From: an uncultured Eubacteriales bacterium
GTDB taxonomy: Bacteria > Bacillota > Clostridia > Lachnospirales > Bianqueaceae
Reading direction: 5' to 3'
DNA: 64,000 bases
NCBI GenBank assembly: GCA_902493345.1
Contig: CABUPM010000001.1
Coordinates: 1-64,000, forward strand
Made by a program: the position numbers and the translations under genes. The notes below the pieces were generated by a model. The model was not told the origin of the DNA. It saw only the letters and a list, made by a program, of their open reading frames with translations, and ran no database searches. How positions within the stretch are numbered: the first letter of the stretch is position 1; every line of letters starts with the position of its first letter. Below, piece after piece: positions 1-9,203 of the stretch.

Positions 1-48
1 CGATGCTTTTGGGGTTGCAGTGACTTCTTTCGGGATTCGTATTCAAGG

Positions 49-77
49 TTGCATAAGAAGACAGATTGTGATAGAAT
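49..77 (+). promoter_or_regulatory. Promoter of the tadA-ppx-ppk-ABC operon
   Basis: A -35 box TTGCAT (49-54) and a -10 box TAGAAT (72-77) are separated by exactly 17 bp, so this is a near-consensus sigma-A promoter. Transcription would start near 84, about 19 nt before the tadA ATG. No comparable promoter is visible until 10789, so it probably serves all ten genes up to 10792. Bases 1-48 hold nothing I can recognise. Confidence 0.7.
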
Positions 78-102
78 AAAACTGATATACATATAGAGAG
101 AA

Positions 103-624
103 ATGGGGGCGGCGGATGTGGAAGAGCAGCAAGAGGATATAGAATATATGCAGGAAGCACTGCGGCTCGCCAGAAAAGCCGCTGAAGCAGAGGATACGCC
201 GATTGGCGCGGTGATTGTCTATCAGGGACAGATTATCGGGCGGGGCTATAACCGAAGAAACGCGTTGGGAAGTCCGCTGGCGCATGCGGAGATCGAGGCA
301 ATCCATCAGGCGGCGGATTTTATGGGAGATTGGCGGCTGGAGAATACTACACTTTACGTAACACTGGAGCCTTGTCCGATGTGTGCCGGAGCCATCGTTC
401 AGGCAAGAATTCCGAAAGTTGTAATTGGAGCTATGAATCCCAAGGCGGGATGCGCCGGTTCCATTCTGAATTTATTAGAGCACACAGGGTTCAATCATCG
501 CGCACAGGTATGCCGCGGAGTTCTGGAGGAAGAAAGCGCCGGCCTTATGCGAAGCTTTTTTGAGAAACTTCGGCGCAGAGAACGGATACAGAGGCAGGAG
601 GAGTCACAGAATGCAGAAGTATAG
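103..624 (+). CDS. tadA: tRNA-specific adenosine deaminase TadA
   Basis: TadA deaminates A34 to inosine in the tRNA-Arg(ACG) anticodon in the cytosol. The 173-residue product has the cytidine-deaminase zinc site: His61-Ala-Glu63 (HAE) supplies one ligand and the proton shuttle, and PCPMC supplies Cys91 and Cys94. The length is typical of the family. The ATG at 103 is preceded by AGAGAG and lies about 19 nt from the predicted transcription start; an internal ATG at 148 is a possible alternative. The last 14 nt overlap the start of the exopolyphosphatase gene, which implies translational coupling. It is the first gene of a ten-gene operon whose other members have no evident link to tRNA editing. 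Confidence 0.95.
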   Translation: MGAADVEEQQEDIEYMQEALRLARKAAEAEDTPIGAVIVYQGQIIGRGYNRRNALGSPLAHAEIEAIHQAADFMGDWRLENTTLYVTLEPCPMCAGAIVQARIPKVVIGAMNPKAGCAGSILNLLEHTGFNHRAQVCRGVLEEESAGLMRSFFEKLRRRERIQRQEESQNAEV

Positions 625-2161
625 AACCATCGGAGCGATTGATATCGGTTCGTCATCCATCCGCTTAAAGATTATACAGCTTATGGAATCTGGCGAGACG
701 CAGGTGTTGGAAAATGTCGTCCGGTCGGTAGCTATTGGACGGGATACATTCTCTAAGGGAAGAATCTCGCCGGAAATGATTGATGAGGTGTGCCAGGTCC
801 TCTCCGGATTCAAGCGACTGATGCGGGAGTATAAGGTACGGGAAAAGCGTGTCGTCGCGACGACGGCCATGCGGGAGGCAGCCAACCGAGATTATGTGAT
901 TGAACAGATCCGTGTGCGGACCGGATATACGATTGAGATTCTGAACCATTCGGAGGAGCGCTATCTAACAAGACAGGCGGCTTTCGCGGCGGTGCCGGAT
1001 TTTCGAAAACGATCGGCGCAGGGACTATTATATACCCATATAGGTTCAGGAACCATGCAGATTGCCGCGTTCGATTCGTCAGGATTAGCCTTTAGCCAGA
1101 GTACTCAGATCGGCGCGCTTCGAGTACGGCAGATGCTGGCGTCGATTGAGGCGCAGACGCTCCGGTTCCCACAGGTCATGGAAGAATTTATGATAAGCAA
1201 TACGGATTTCATCCTTCGGGAAGAGGTTGAAGAAAAATACGAACACTATCTTGTGAGCGGCGGCGTCAGTGAAAATGTATATCGTATATGCGGTAAGGAA
1301 GAGATCGGAGACGTACAATGGGGCAGAATCGGAATCAGCCGTTTTGAAGAAGTCTATCAGACGATCCTTGGGATGTCATCCAGAGATATTGCGGAAAAGT
1401 ACGGAATGGAGCAGGAGAGGGCGGAACTCATCGTCCCCAGCATGCTGATCATACATACCTTCTGTGGCATTACCAGGGCGAAGGAGATATTGTTCTCTTT
1501 CGCGGGACTGTCCGACGGCGTGCTGTGGGAATTGGCGGGAACGCAGCAAAACAGGCTGCAGCGTATGCAATCTTTTGAGGATATTCTCTCCTATACCAGG
1601 ATGTTGGCACGGATGTTCCACTGTGATATGGAGCATGCAAGACAGGTGCAGGAGTATGCGGAACTCTTATTCGGCGCGCTCAGTAAGGCGCATGGACTCA
1701 ATGAAAGGCACCACCTGATGCTTCAGATCGGTATTCTTCTTCATGATTCCGGAAAGTTCTTAGGATTAAGCGATCATGCGACGCATTCAGCGACGATTGT
1801 TGGTTCTGCGGAATTTACCGGGATCAGTGCGGAGGAGCAAAGTATGATTGCCATGATGGTGCGCTTCCATGAGGGAGGCAGTGTATATGAGGACGACGTG
1901 GACTTCATGCAGTTCGGCCGCAAGAACCGCCTCGCCATTGCAAAACTCACGGGAATCCTCCGCTTAGCGAACGCGATGGATTACAGCCATAAAGGAAAAT
2001 TGAAAAATGTGAAGGTCAGTGTCCATGGAGGCTGCCTTGGAATCTCGGCTTCAGCCAGAGAGAATGCGACATTGGAGATCTGGAAGCTGCACAGCTTTGA
2101 GGAATATATCCGGGACGTATTCGGACTGGATTTGAAGTTAAGCATTAAAAGGGGGTACTGA
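611..2161 (+). CDS. ppx: Ppx/GppA-type exopolyphosphatase with C-terminal HD domain
   Basis: This 516-residue protein belongs to the ASKHA-fold Ppx/GppA family, which releases phosphate from polyphosphate or hydrolyses pppGpp. The N-terminal phosphate-binding motif AIDIGSSSIRLKI is at about residues 9-21, and the second half carries an HD domain with His378-Asp379 in LLHDSGKFLG. The open frame extends upstream to 560, but the ATG at 611 has a clear AGGAGG 8-9 nt upstream and aligns with family N-termini. It overlaps tadA by 14 nt and ends 2 nt before ppk, the classic polyphosphate turnover pair. The family is certain; whether it prefers polyphosphate or pppGpp cannot be read from the sequence. 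Confidence 0.93.
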   Translation: MQKYRTIGAIDIGSSSIRLKIIQLMESGETQVLENVVRSVAIGRDTFSKGRISPEMIDEVCQVLSGFKRLMREYKVREKRVVATTAMREAANRDYVIEQIRVRTGYTIEILNHSEERYLTRQAAFAAVPDFRKRSAQGLLYTHIGSGTMQIAAFDSSGLAFSQSTQIGALRVRQMLASIEAQTLRFPQVMEEFMISNTDFILREEVEEKYEHYLVSGGVSENVYRICGKEEIGDVQWGRIGISRFEEVYQTILGMSSRDIAEKYGMEQERAELIVPSMLIIHTFCGITRAKEILFSFAGLSDGVLWELAGTQQNRLQRMQSFEDILSYTRMLARMFHCDMEHARQVQEYAELLFGALSKAHGLNERHHLMLQIGILLHDSGKFLGLSDHATHSATIVGSAEFTGISAEEQSMIAMMVRFHEGGSVYEDDVDFMQFGRKNRLAIAKLTGILRLANAMDYSHKGKLKNVKVSVHGGCLGISASARENATLEIWKLHSFEEYIRDVFGLDLKLSIKRGY

Positions 2162-2163
2162 GG

Positions 2164-4299
2164 ATGGCGGAGAACCGATTCAAAGAACCGCAATACTATA
2201 TCAGCCGTGAGCTGTCCTGGCTGGAGTTTAATCAAAGAGTGTTGGACGAAGCCAGAGATACCAAAAATCCGCTTTTGGAGCGAGCCAAATTCTTAGCGAT
2301 CACTTTATCCAATCTGGATGAGTTCTTTATGGTGCGTGTGGCGGGAATCAAGGATCAGATTCAGATGGGATATGATAAACCGGATCCGGCCGGACTTACG
2401 CCCAAACAACAGAAGAAAAGGATTGCGGAGCGGGCGCACGCAATGATGGAAGAGGTCTATGGGATCTATAACCGTATCCTGATTCCGCAGCTAAAAAAAG
2501 AAGGGTTCCGCCTGATCGGAGAGCCCGAGCTTACAGTGGAAGACAGGCAGTATCTGCAGGAGCTCTTTGAGACGGATCTGTACCCGGTGCTGACGCCGAT
2601 GGCGGTCGATCCTTCCAGACCTTTTCCGTTGATCCTCAATAAAAGCCTGAATATTGCTCTTTTCCTGGAGGATCCGCAGGGAGAGGCTCCGCGTTTTGCG
2701 ACGGTACAGGTGCCGGGTGTGCTGCCTAGACTGGTTGGTCTTCCGGATGGTTCTTATATCCTTCTGGAAGAGATTCTCCGGTTGTTCCTGGATCAGCTCT
2801 TTCCAAAGCAAAAGATTCTGTGCAGCGCATGCTACAGAATTACGCGCAGCGGAGATCTGAATTTTCAGGAAGAGGAAGCGCATGACCTCTTAAAAGAGAT
2901 GGAACAGTCCCTGAAGCAGAGAAAACGTGGGCAGGCTGTACGCCTGGAGATGCCGGAGGGGGCTGATTCTGCTCTTGTACGGTATTTGATGGACGCGTTG
3001 GAGATTCGGGAACGGGATCTGTATATGTATGACGGCCCGATGGATATCAGTTTTATCTCACGCGTGGGGAAACTCATGCCGATGGAGCATCTGAAGAAGG
3101 CGGATCTGATTCCGCAGACCCCGGCCGATCTATTGGGAGAAGAGGATCTCTTCGCGGCGATCCGTAAGCACGATATCCTGATGCATCATCCTTATGAGAG
3201 CTTTCAGCCGGTGGTCAATTTTATCAAAAAGGCGGCGGAGGATCCGGGAGTTCTGGCAATCAAACAGACACTGTACCGCGTCAGTGGAAATTCGCCTATT
3301 GTACAGGCCCTTTCCAAAGCGGCAGAAAACGGCAAGCAGGTAACGGTACTGGTAGAAGTAAAAGCCCGTTTTGATGAGGAGAACAATATCCAGTGGGCCA
3401 AAAAGCTGGAAAAGGCCGGCTGCCATGTGGTATATGGACTGTTGGGACTGAAGACGCATTGTAAAGTAACAATCGTTGTCCGTCGGGATGAGGATCGAAT
3501 CCGCCGGTACGTACACATGAGCACCGGAAATTATAATGATGTGACAGCCAGACTCTATACGGATATCGGGTATTTTACCGCAAAGGAACCGTTTGGCATG
3601 GATGCTTCGGCACTCTTTAACTCGCTGACGGGATACGGTGATCCTCCGGCTTTCCGCAAGGTTGCGGCAGCGCCGTTGGGATTGAGAAAAAAGTTTGATG
3701 AATTGATTCGCCGTGAGACGGAACATGCTCTTGCTGGACGGGAGGCGCGGATCGTCGCCAAGATGAATTCTCTGCTGGATCCCGATATCATCGCTCATCT
3801 CTATGAGGCCTCCAGCGCCGGAGTTAAGATTGACCTGATCGTTCGCGGCATCTGTACGCTGCGGCCGGGAATCCCCGGCGTGTCTGAAAACATACGGGTA
3901 CGGAGCATTGTGGGCTGGCTGTTGGAGCACAGCCGGATCTTCTACTTCTATAATGACGGTAATGAGGAATATTACCTCTCCAGTGCGGACTGGATGCCGC
4001 GAAATCTGGACCGAAGAGTAGAATTGCTCTTCCCAATTGAGGACAGCCGTCTGAAAGAGCGCCTGTGGGATATCCTGGAGACCTTTTTGGGTGATACGCA
4101 GAAAGCGCGTCTCATGGATCAGGACGGAAATTATGTTAAGGTGGACGGAAGAGGAAAGCCTCCGCTAAATTGCCAGGAGACCTTTTACGCAGAGGCCATT
4201 GAGAGTGCCAAGCAGTATGATACAGCAGTGACGCATAAGATCTTCCAGCCGTTGGAAGCGCCGGAAGAAGACGAAGAATATAAAGATCAGGAGGAATAA
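2164..4299 (+). CDS. ppk: Polyphosphate kinase 1
   Basis: PPK1 reversibly polymerises the gamma-phosphate of ATP into long-chain polyphosphate. The 711-residue length is normal. Both family histidines are present: His451 in YVHMSTGNYND, the expected autophosphorylated residue, and His589 in EHSRIFYF. The N-terminal SRELSWLEFNQRVL and LSNLDEFFMVRV segments are also typical. The start follows the ppx stop by 2 nt with GGGGG and GAGG just upstream. It sits between exopolyphosphatase and a tandem-ACT gene, so synthesis and degradation of polyphosphate are co-transcribed. Confidence 0.97.
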   Translation: MAENRFKEPQYYISRELSWLEFNQRVLDEARDTKNPLLERAKFLAITLSNLDEFFMVRVAGIKDQIQMGYDKPDPAGLTPKQQKKRIAERAHAMMEEVYGIYNRILIPQLKKEGFRLIGEPELTVEDRQYLQELFETDLYPVLTPMAVDPSRPFPLILNKSLNIALFLEDPQGEAPRFATVQVPGVLPRLVGLPDGSYILLEEILRLFLDQLFPKQKILCSACYRITRSGDLNFQEEEAHDLLKEMEQSLKQRKRGQAVRLEMPEGADSALVRYLMDALEIRERDLYMYDGPMDISFISRVGKLMPMEHLKKADLIPQTPADLLGEEDLFAAIRKHDILMHHPYESFQPVVNFIKKAAEDPGVLAIKQTLYRVSGNSPIVQALSKAAENGKQVTVLVEVKARFDEENNIQWAKKLEKAGCHVVYGLLGLKTHCKVTIVVRRDEDRIRRYVHMSTGNYNDVTARLYTDIGYFTAKEPFGMDASALFNSLTGYGDPPAFRKVAAAPLGLRKKFDELIRRETEHALAGREARIVAKMNSLLDPDIIAHLYEASSAGVKIDLIVRGICTLRPGIPGVSENIRVRSIVGWLLEHSRIFYFYNDGNEEYYLSSADWMPRNLDRRVELLFPIEDSRLKERLWDILETFLGDTQKARLMDQDGNYVKVDGRGKPPLNCQETFYAEAIESAKQYDTAVTHKIFQPLEAPEEDEEYKDQEE

Positions 4300-4301
4300 T
4301 C

Positions 4302-4742
4302 ATGTCATTACAGCAATTGTCCATTATTGTCGAGAATAGACCCGGCAGCCTTGCTTCTACGTTTCAGGTTCTGGCGGACGCAGGAATCGATATCAATGGT
4401 GTTTCCGTATCGGATACTACAGAGTTCGGCGTATTGCGTATGATCCTATCCGACCCTGCCAAAGGAGAAGAGGTGCTGCAGGAGAATGGTTTTGTCGTCA
4501 AGGCAACGGATGTCCTGGCAATCGATGTCAATGATACTCCGGGCGGACTTCTCAATGTCGTACGGCTTTTTGCGGACAGACACCTAAATGTGGAATATAT
4601 GTATGCGTTCGGAACGAAGCTCGATCAGCACGCGATGATTATTTTCAAGACAGAAGATAATCGAAGAGCCGATGAGATCCTTCAAGAGGAAGGAATGCAT
4701 GCCTTGACGTCGGAAGAGGTTCATGCGAGACTTTATTCGTGA
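4302..4742 (+). CDS. Tandem ACT-domain protein
   Basis: This 146-residue protein consists of two ACT modules. Residues 1-70 begin with LSIIVENRPGSLASTF and residues 71-145 begin with VLAIDVNDTPGGLLNVVRLF. ACT domains bind amino acids or other small ligands and regulate a partner, and stand-alone tandem-ACT proteins are common in Clostridia next to metabolic operons. No catalytic domain is present. The ATG at 4302 has AGGAGG 9 nt upstream and follows ppk by 2 nt; its stop overlaps the next start as TGATG. It is a likely ligand-sensing partner of an operon product, but the ligand is unknown. Confidence 0.85.
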   Translation: MSLQQLSIIVENRPGSLASTFQVLADAGIDINGVSVSDTTEFGVLRMILSDPAKGEEVLQENGFVVKATDVLAIDVNDTPGGLLNVVRLFADRHLNVEYMYAFGTKLDQHAMIIFKTEDNRRADEILQEEGMHALTSEEVHARLYS

Positions 4743-5017
4743 TGGAGCAAAAGAATACAGAAAAGACACAGTCAGAGGAGAGACAGAGATCTTTCCGCTG
4801 GCTGTTCAGCGTTATAGGAGAGGCTTTACTCATCGTACCGATCATTCTGGTGCTGCTGTTTTTAGGGAGGTTTATTCAGGGCTTCAGAGCTGAAAATCCG
4901 GAAGAGGAAAACTCACAGTCCAACCGGGCAGTGATACGGAAGGAGCAGGAGGATGATAAGCAGACCACAGTGGGAATCCATAATCTTATATATGAGGATG
5001 GTACTCAATGGCTATAG
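4742..5017 (+). CDS. Small single-pass membrane protein, unknown function
   Basis: This 91-residue protein has a charged N-terminus (residues 1-19), one strong hydrophobic helix at about residues 20-43 (WLFSVIGEALLIVPIILVLL) and a hydrophilic, Glu/Gln-rich C-terminal tail. I do not recognise the family. The start is most likely the ATG at 4742, which shares its A with the ACT gene stop (TGATG); a GTG at 4739 is in frame. No good ribosome binding site is visible, so translation is probably coupled. Its last 65 nt overlap the start of the HD gene in another frame. The hydrophobic segment and the coupling argue that it is real. Confidence 0.6.
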   Translation: MEQKNTEKTQSEERQRSFRWLFSVIGEALLIVPIILVLLFLGRFIQGFRAENPEEENSQSNRAVIRKEQEDDKQTTVGIHNLIYEDGTQWL

Positions 5018-6332
5018 AGGGAGATTCCCTTTTCGAAGCCGGGAAGCGCATACGCTGCGGGTAGCGCAGTGGGCACAGCGTATATGGAATGAGGATGGGA
5101 AAAACGCGGATCCGGAAGTGCTTCTATGTGCCGCGATGCTGCATGATATCGGATATTACGCCAAAAACGGTGAGGATCATGCGGAGATCGGCGCGGAGTT
5201 GGCGGAATCCTATCTGCGGAATGAAGGGTATGAGTCGGATTTTATTCGGAAGGTATGCTATTGTATCCGACTGCACTCTCATAAGGAGTATCTGAAGCAG
5301 CCAGAGCGCTTTGCAGCCGAGCTTACGCCGGAGCTGCAGATCCTGATGGAGGCGGATCTGCTGGATGAATGCGGGGCCATCGCCGTGGTGTTTGACTGTA
5401 TGGCCGAAGGGTTAGAGGCAGAACAGTCTTTTGAAAAGACATATCAGCGGATTCAGAAGAATTCTCCGGAATTTTTGGATTGCAACTGGATGAAAAGCCC
5501 CAGTGCCAGAATCTATTGGCAGGAGCGCCAGACATTACTTAGAGACTTTCTGGAGCAATACCGGGCAGAATTATTTTTAGATGAAAAAATGCCGCAGGAG
5601 TATGAAGAGGCTGCCGCTTTTATGATCCGGACGATGCGGGGACATGACCTGGTTCCCAATCGGCATGGTATCGTCTATCCGTTCCGTCAGAAGGACAGAC
5701 ATATGCTTCGAGTCTTCTTTCAGGCACGCAGGCTGTTTAAGAATGAAAAAGCAAGGCAGAAGGACCGAAGACACGAGCTGACACCCTATGCCAGAAAGGT
5801 GCTTTCCTACGCTGCATTGCTGCACGATATCGGATATCGCAAGACGAGCGACGGATATCTACACGCACCGGCCGGCGCGCAGATGGCAGAGGAGTATATG
5901 CGTTCGCAGGGACTGCCGGAGGAATTATGCCGGGATACAGCGAGGCTGATAGAGATGCACGCGGATAAGACTCTTTTGGAAAAGAGCGATACGCCGCAGC
6001 TGTTGAGACTTCTGATGGAAGCCGATCATCAGGATGAGAGCGGTGCCTTATCCATCGTATGGGATAGTATGGCTGTTGTTTCTCGATCATTTGCGGAAGG
6101 CAGGGGCACGCCGCTTCAGACATTGGATTATGGAAGCGCACTCAGCAGAATCCGCAGGTGCACGGGAAGAATGTATGAAAAATGTGTTTATCAAACGGCA
6201 TCCGGCAGAGAATGCTGGAACCAGAAGGAACGGTTTGTAAAGCAGTTTATCCAGAATTTTCAATTTGATCTCGTCCAGTGGAGCCCGTCAGAGCTGGAAT
6301 CAATACTACATAAGGAAGCGGAAAAACTATGA
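4953..6332 (+). CDS. Tandem HD-domain phosphohydrolase
   Basis: This 459-residue cytosolic protein carries two complete HD modules. Module 1 has REAHTLRV, His64-Asp65 (MLHDIGYYAKNG) and MEADLLDECGA. Module 2 has KDRHMLRV, His291-Asp292 (LLHDIGYRK) and MEADHQDESGA. The repeated context (RFPFRSREAH against VYPFRQKDRH) suggests internal duplication, and both modules keep every metal ligand of the H...HD...D signature. HD proteins hydrolyse phosphate esters or anhydrides, often of nucleotides. The start at 4953 has GGAG 7 nt upstream, inside the preceding gene; 4992 is a weaker alternative. It ends in a 4-nt overlap with the ABC ATPase gene. The substrate is unknown. Confidence 0.8.
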   Translation: MISRPQWESIILYMRMVLNGYRGRFPFRSREAHTLRVAQWAQRIWNEDGKNADPEVLLCAAMLHDIGYYAKNGEDHAEIGAELAESYLRNEGYESDFIRKVCYCIRLHSHKEYLKQPERFAAELTPELQILMEADLLDECGAIAVVFDCMAEGLEAEQSFEKTYQRIQKNSPEFLDCNWMKSPSARIYWQERQTLLRDFLEQYRAELFLDEKMPQEYEEAAAFMIRTMRGHDLVPNRHGIVYPFRQKDRHMLRVFFQARRLFKNEKARQKDRRHELTPYARKVLSYAALLHDIGYRKTSDGYLHAPAGAQMAEEYMRSQGLPEELCRDTARLIEMHADKTLLEKSDTPQLLRLLMEADHQDESGALSIVWDSMAVVSRSFAEGRGTPLQTLDYGSALSRIRRCTGRMYEKCVYQTASGRECWNQKERFVKQFIQNFQFDLVQWSPSELESILHKEAEKL

Positions 6333-7432
6333 ATATTACATTGCAGAATCTGACTAAAAAATTCCCGGGACGCAGCAGAAAGGAACCGTCGGAGGTGATT
6401 GCTGCCAGTGATCTGACATTTGAGATTCCGGATGGAGAGTTGGTAGGCCTTTTAGGCCCGTCGGGCTGCGGTAAGAGTACGACACTGAATATGATCTGCG
6501 GATTGGAAAAACCGACCTCCGGTAAGATTTTCTTCGGAGATGAGGATGTGACCGCATTGCCGCCGGAGTTTCGGGGTGTCGGAATGGTTTTCCAGAATTA
6601 TGCTTTATATCCGCATCTGACAGTGCGTAAAAATATCCTGTTTCCTTTGCAGAATTTTAAGGGAGAAGCAAAGCTTTCCAAGGAGGAGATGGCGGCCAGA
6701 GTGGAGGAGGCCGCACGGCTCGTGCAGATTACGGAGCTTCTGGAACGGCGTCCTAAGGAGCTCTCCGGCGGACAGCAGCAGCGGGTAGCCATTGCCAGAG
6801 CGCTTGTGAAAATGCCCAGGGTTCTTCTGTTGGATGAGCCGCTCTCCAATCTGGATGCCCGGCTGCGCCTTCAGACACGGGAAGAGATCCGTAAGATTCA
6901 GAGGGCTACAGGGATTACAACGGTGTTTGTGACGCACGATCAAGAGGAGGCCATGAGTATTTCCGACCGGATTGTGGTGATGAAAGCAGGCCAGGTACAG
7001 CAGATCGGGAAGCCGCAGGAGGTATATGATGCCCCTGCCAATCTTTTTGTCGCCAAATTCCTGGGAACCCCTCCGATCAATGTTTTCCACGGAGAGATAG
7101 GGAACGGGGAGTTACGGATGGGAGAGAGTATTCTGGCAAAAGTGCCGGAGATCCCGGATCAGAAGGTATATGTAGGAATTCGTCCGGAAGGATTTCTCCT
7201 GGATGAACAGGGACCGCTTCGCTGTCAATTGGAGCGTGTGGAGGTGATGGGACGGGATATCAGCATCCTCTCCGCACATCCCTGCGCGGAAGAGAAAACG
7301 ATACGTTCCATTATCAATGCCGATCAGCTGCCGGAGCTTACGGGAAAAGAAGTTGCCTTTTCGTTGAAGCCGAGAAAGACTCTGATCTTTGCCAAGGATA
7401 CGGGAGTATGCCTGGGGGCGCTGGGGAGGTAA
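6329..7432 (+). CDS. ABC importer ATPase, MalK/UgpC type
   Basis: This 367-residue ATPase energises the importer encoded by the next three genes. It shows Walker A GPSGCGKST (residues 43-51), the LSGGQQQR signature, Walker B RVLLLDEPLSNLD, the H-loop VFVTHDQEEAM and a C-terminal TOBE region with GIRPEGF, which is the layout of the CUT1 MalK/UgpC/MsmK group. Translation starts inside the HD gene stop (ATGA). The substrate class, sugars or glycerol-3-phosphate-like compounds, is inferred from the family and the MalF/MalG-type permeases. Confidence 0.92.
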   Translation: MNITLQNLTKKFPGRSRKEPSEVIAASDLTFEIPDGELVGLLGPSGCGKSTTLNMICGLEKPTSGKIFFGDEDVTALPPEFRGVGMVFQNYALYPHLTVRKNILFPLQNFKGEAKLSKEEMAARVEEAARLVQITELLERRPKELSGGQQQRVAIARALVKMPRVLLLDEPLSNLDARLRLQTREEIRKIQRATGITTVFVTHDQEEAMSISDRIVVMKAGQVQQIGKPQEVYDAPANLFVAKFLGTPPINVFHGEIGNGELRMGESILAKVPEIPDQKVYVGIRPEGFLLDEQGPLRCQLERVEVMGRDISILSAHPCAEEKTIRSIINADQLPELTGKEVAFSLKPRKTLIFAKDTGVCLGALGR

Positions 7433-7437
7433 CTTAT

Positions 7438-8328
7438 ATGGATAAGAACAATAAAAAGGCCTGGCTGTATTTGCTGCCTGCCATCCTGTTTTTGGGAGCC
7501 TTTATGGTATACCCATTGGTGGATGTCTTTATTTATTCTTTCGAAGAGGGATATAATTTTGCTTCGCAGACCTATCAGGGTGTCGGCGCCTATAATTATA
7601 GCTATGTCCTGCATGATCCGTATTTTCTGCAGGCAGTGAAGAATACATTTATTCTGGTTATCATCACGGTTCCCCTCTCCACGCTGCTTGCGCTGGCGAT
7701 TTCGGTTGGTTTAAGCAAGATCCGCAGACTCAGAGAATTATATCAGACCGTTTATTTTCTGCCGTATGTGACCAATACGCTGGCGGTCGGGCTGGTCTTT
7801 ATGATTTTGTTTCGAAAGACGGCCTACACAGACGGAATGGTAAATCTATTGATCGAGGCTTTCGGCGGCAGTGCCGTGGATTTTATTGATGGTCCATACT
7901 GGGCAAAAATGCTGGTTCTGTGCATCTATACGATATGGGTGGTCTTACCCTTTAAGATACTGATCCTGACCAGTGCGATTGCTTCTGTAAATCCGGATTA
8001 CTATAAGGCGGCGCGGGTGGACGGAACTTCCAGCTGGAGGACTTTTACGAGAATTACGCTGCCCATGATTTCCCCTATGATCTTTTATCTTGTGATTACA
8101 GGATTTATCGGCGCGTTCAAAGCATACAGCGATGCGGTCGCCCTCTTTGGGACCAACCTGAATGCGGCTGGTATGAATACCATTGTCGGGTATGTTTATG
8201 ACATGCTCTATGGAGACAGCGGCGGATATCCGTCGTATGCTTCCGCAGCGGCGATTCTGCTGTTTGCGATTGTTCTTACGATTACCTGCATTAACCTTTT
8301 GGTCAGCAGGAAAAAGGTCTACCACTGA
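7438..8328 (+). CDS. ABC importer permease, MalF/UgpA type
   Basis: This 296-residue integral membrane protein has about six transmembrane helices and the cytoplasmic EAA loop YYKAARVDGTSSWRTFTRI, which contacts the ATPase. An upstream in-frame ATG at 7408 lies inside the ATPase gene, but the ATG at 7438 has GGGGAGG about 9 nt upstream and gives the usual CUT1 N-terminus (KKAWLYLLPAILFL). It is probably the first half of a heterodimeric channel with the next gene product. Confidence 0.9.
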   Translation: MDKNNKKAWLYLLPAILFLGAFMVYPLVDVFIYSFEEGYNFASQTYQGVGAYNYSYVLHDPYFLQAVKNTFILVIITVPLSTLLALAISVGLSKIRRLRELYQTVYFLPYVTNTLAVGLVFMILFRKTAYTDGMVNLLIEAFGGSAVDFIDGPYWAKMLVLCIYTIWVVLPFKILILTSAIASVNPDYYKAARVDGTSSWRTFTRITLPMISPMIFYLVITGFIGAFKAYSDAVALFGTNLNAAGMNTIVGYVYDMLYGDSGGYPSYASAAAILLFAIVLTITCINLLVSRKKVYH

Positions 8329-8339
8329 GGAGGGAGCTT

Positions 8340-9203
8340 ATGGACTATCAATTGCTGGAACGCAAGGCTCAAAGGCGTAAGAGAATCTCCAGGATCGTAC
8401 TCTATGTTCTGCTTACACTGTGGGGAATCATTGTCCTGTTCCCTTTTTATTGGATGGTACTGACTTCATTGAAGAGTTACGGGGCGTATAACGCGGAGTA
8501 TATTCCGGCTTTATATACGCTGTCGCCTACTTTGCAAAATTACGCGGATGCCTTTACGCAGGTGCCTTTGGGGCAGTATCTTCTGAATACGTTGATCTTT
8601 ACAGTGATCACGACAGCGCTGATGATCTTTGTCATTACGCTGGCGGCGTTCGCGTTCGCGAGACTGGAGTTCCGGGGGAAAAATGTCGTCTTTACATTAT
8701 TTTTATCCCTGATGATGATTCCCAATGAGTTGGTTGTCATTACCAATTTTACGACCATCACCAATCTGGATTTGCGCAACACGTTTTTAGGACTGATTCT
8801 GCCATCGGTTACATCGGTTTTTTATATCTATCTCTTAAAAGAAAACTTTGAACAGGTGCCTAATGAGCTGTATTATGCCGCCAAGGTAGACGCGACATCG
8901 GATCTGAAGTATCTGTTTAAGGTTCTGATCCCGATCTGCCGCCCGACGATCATTACCATTATCATTCTCAAGGTGATCGAGTGTTGGAACTCTTATGTAT
9001 GGCCGCGCCTGATTACGGATAATGAGAAATATTATCTGGTCTCCAACGGAATCCAGGAGATCCGGGAAAACGGGTTTGGAAGGGAGAATATTCCGGCGAT
9101 GATGGCGGCTGTGGTTGTCATCTCAGTACCGCTGATCCTATTGTTCCTGATTTTCAGAAAAAAGATTATGGCCGGAGTTTCCAGAGGAGGGACCAAAGGA
9201 TGA
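8340..9203 (+). CDS. ABC importer permease, MalG/UgpE type
   Basis: This 287-residue inner-membrane permease has about six helices, the family motif LLFPFYWMVLTSLK near the N-terminus and the EAA loop LYYAAKVDATSDLKYLFKV. The start has AGGAGGGAG 4-6 nt upstream. Its stop overlaps the next start by 4 nt. It should pair with the preceding MalF/UgpA-type permease. Confidence 0.9.
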   Translation: MDYQLLERKAQRRKRISRIVLYVLLTLWGIIVLFPFYWMVLTSLKSYGAYNAEYIPALYTLSPTLQNYADAFTQVPLGQYLLNTLIFTVITTALMIFVITLAAFAFARLEFRGKNVVFTLFLSLMMIPNELVVITNFTTITNLDLRNTFLGLILPSVTSVFYIYLLKENFEQVPNELYYAAKVDATSDLKYLFKVLIPICRPTIITIIILKVIECWNSYVWPRLITDNEKYYLVSNGIQEIRENGFGRENIPAMMAAVVVISVPLILLFLIFRKKIMAGVSRGGTKG

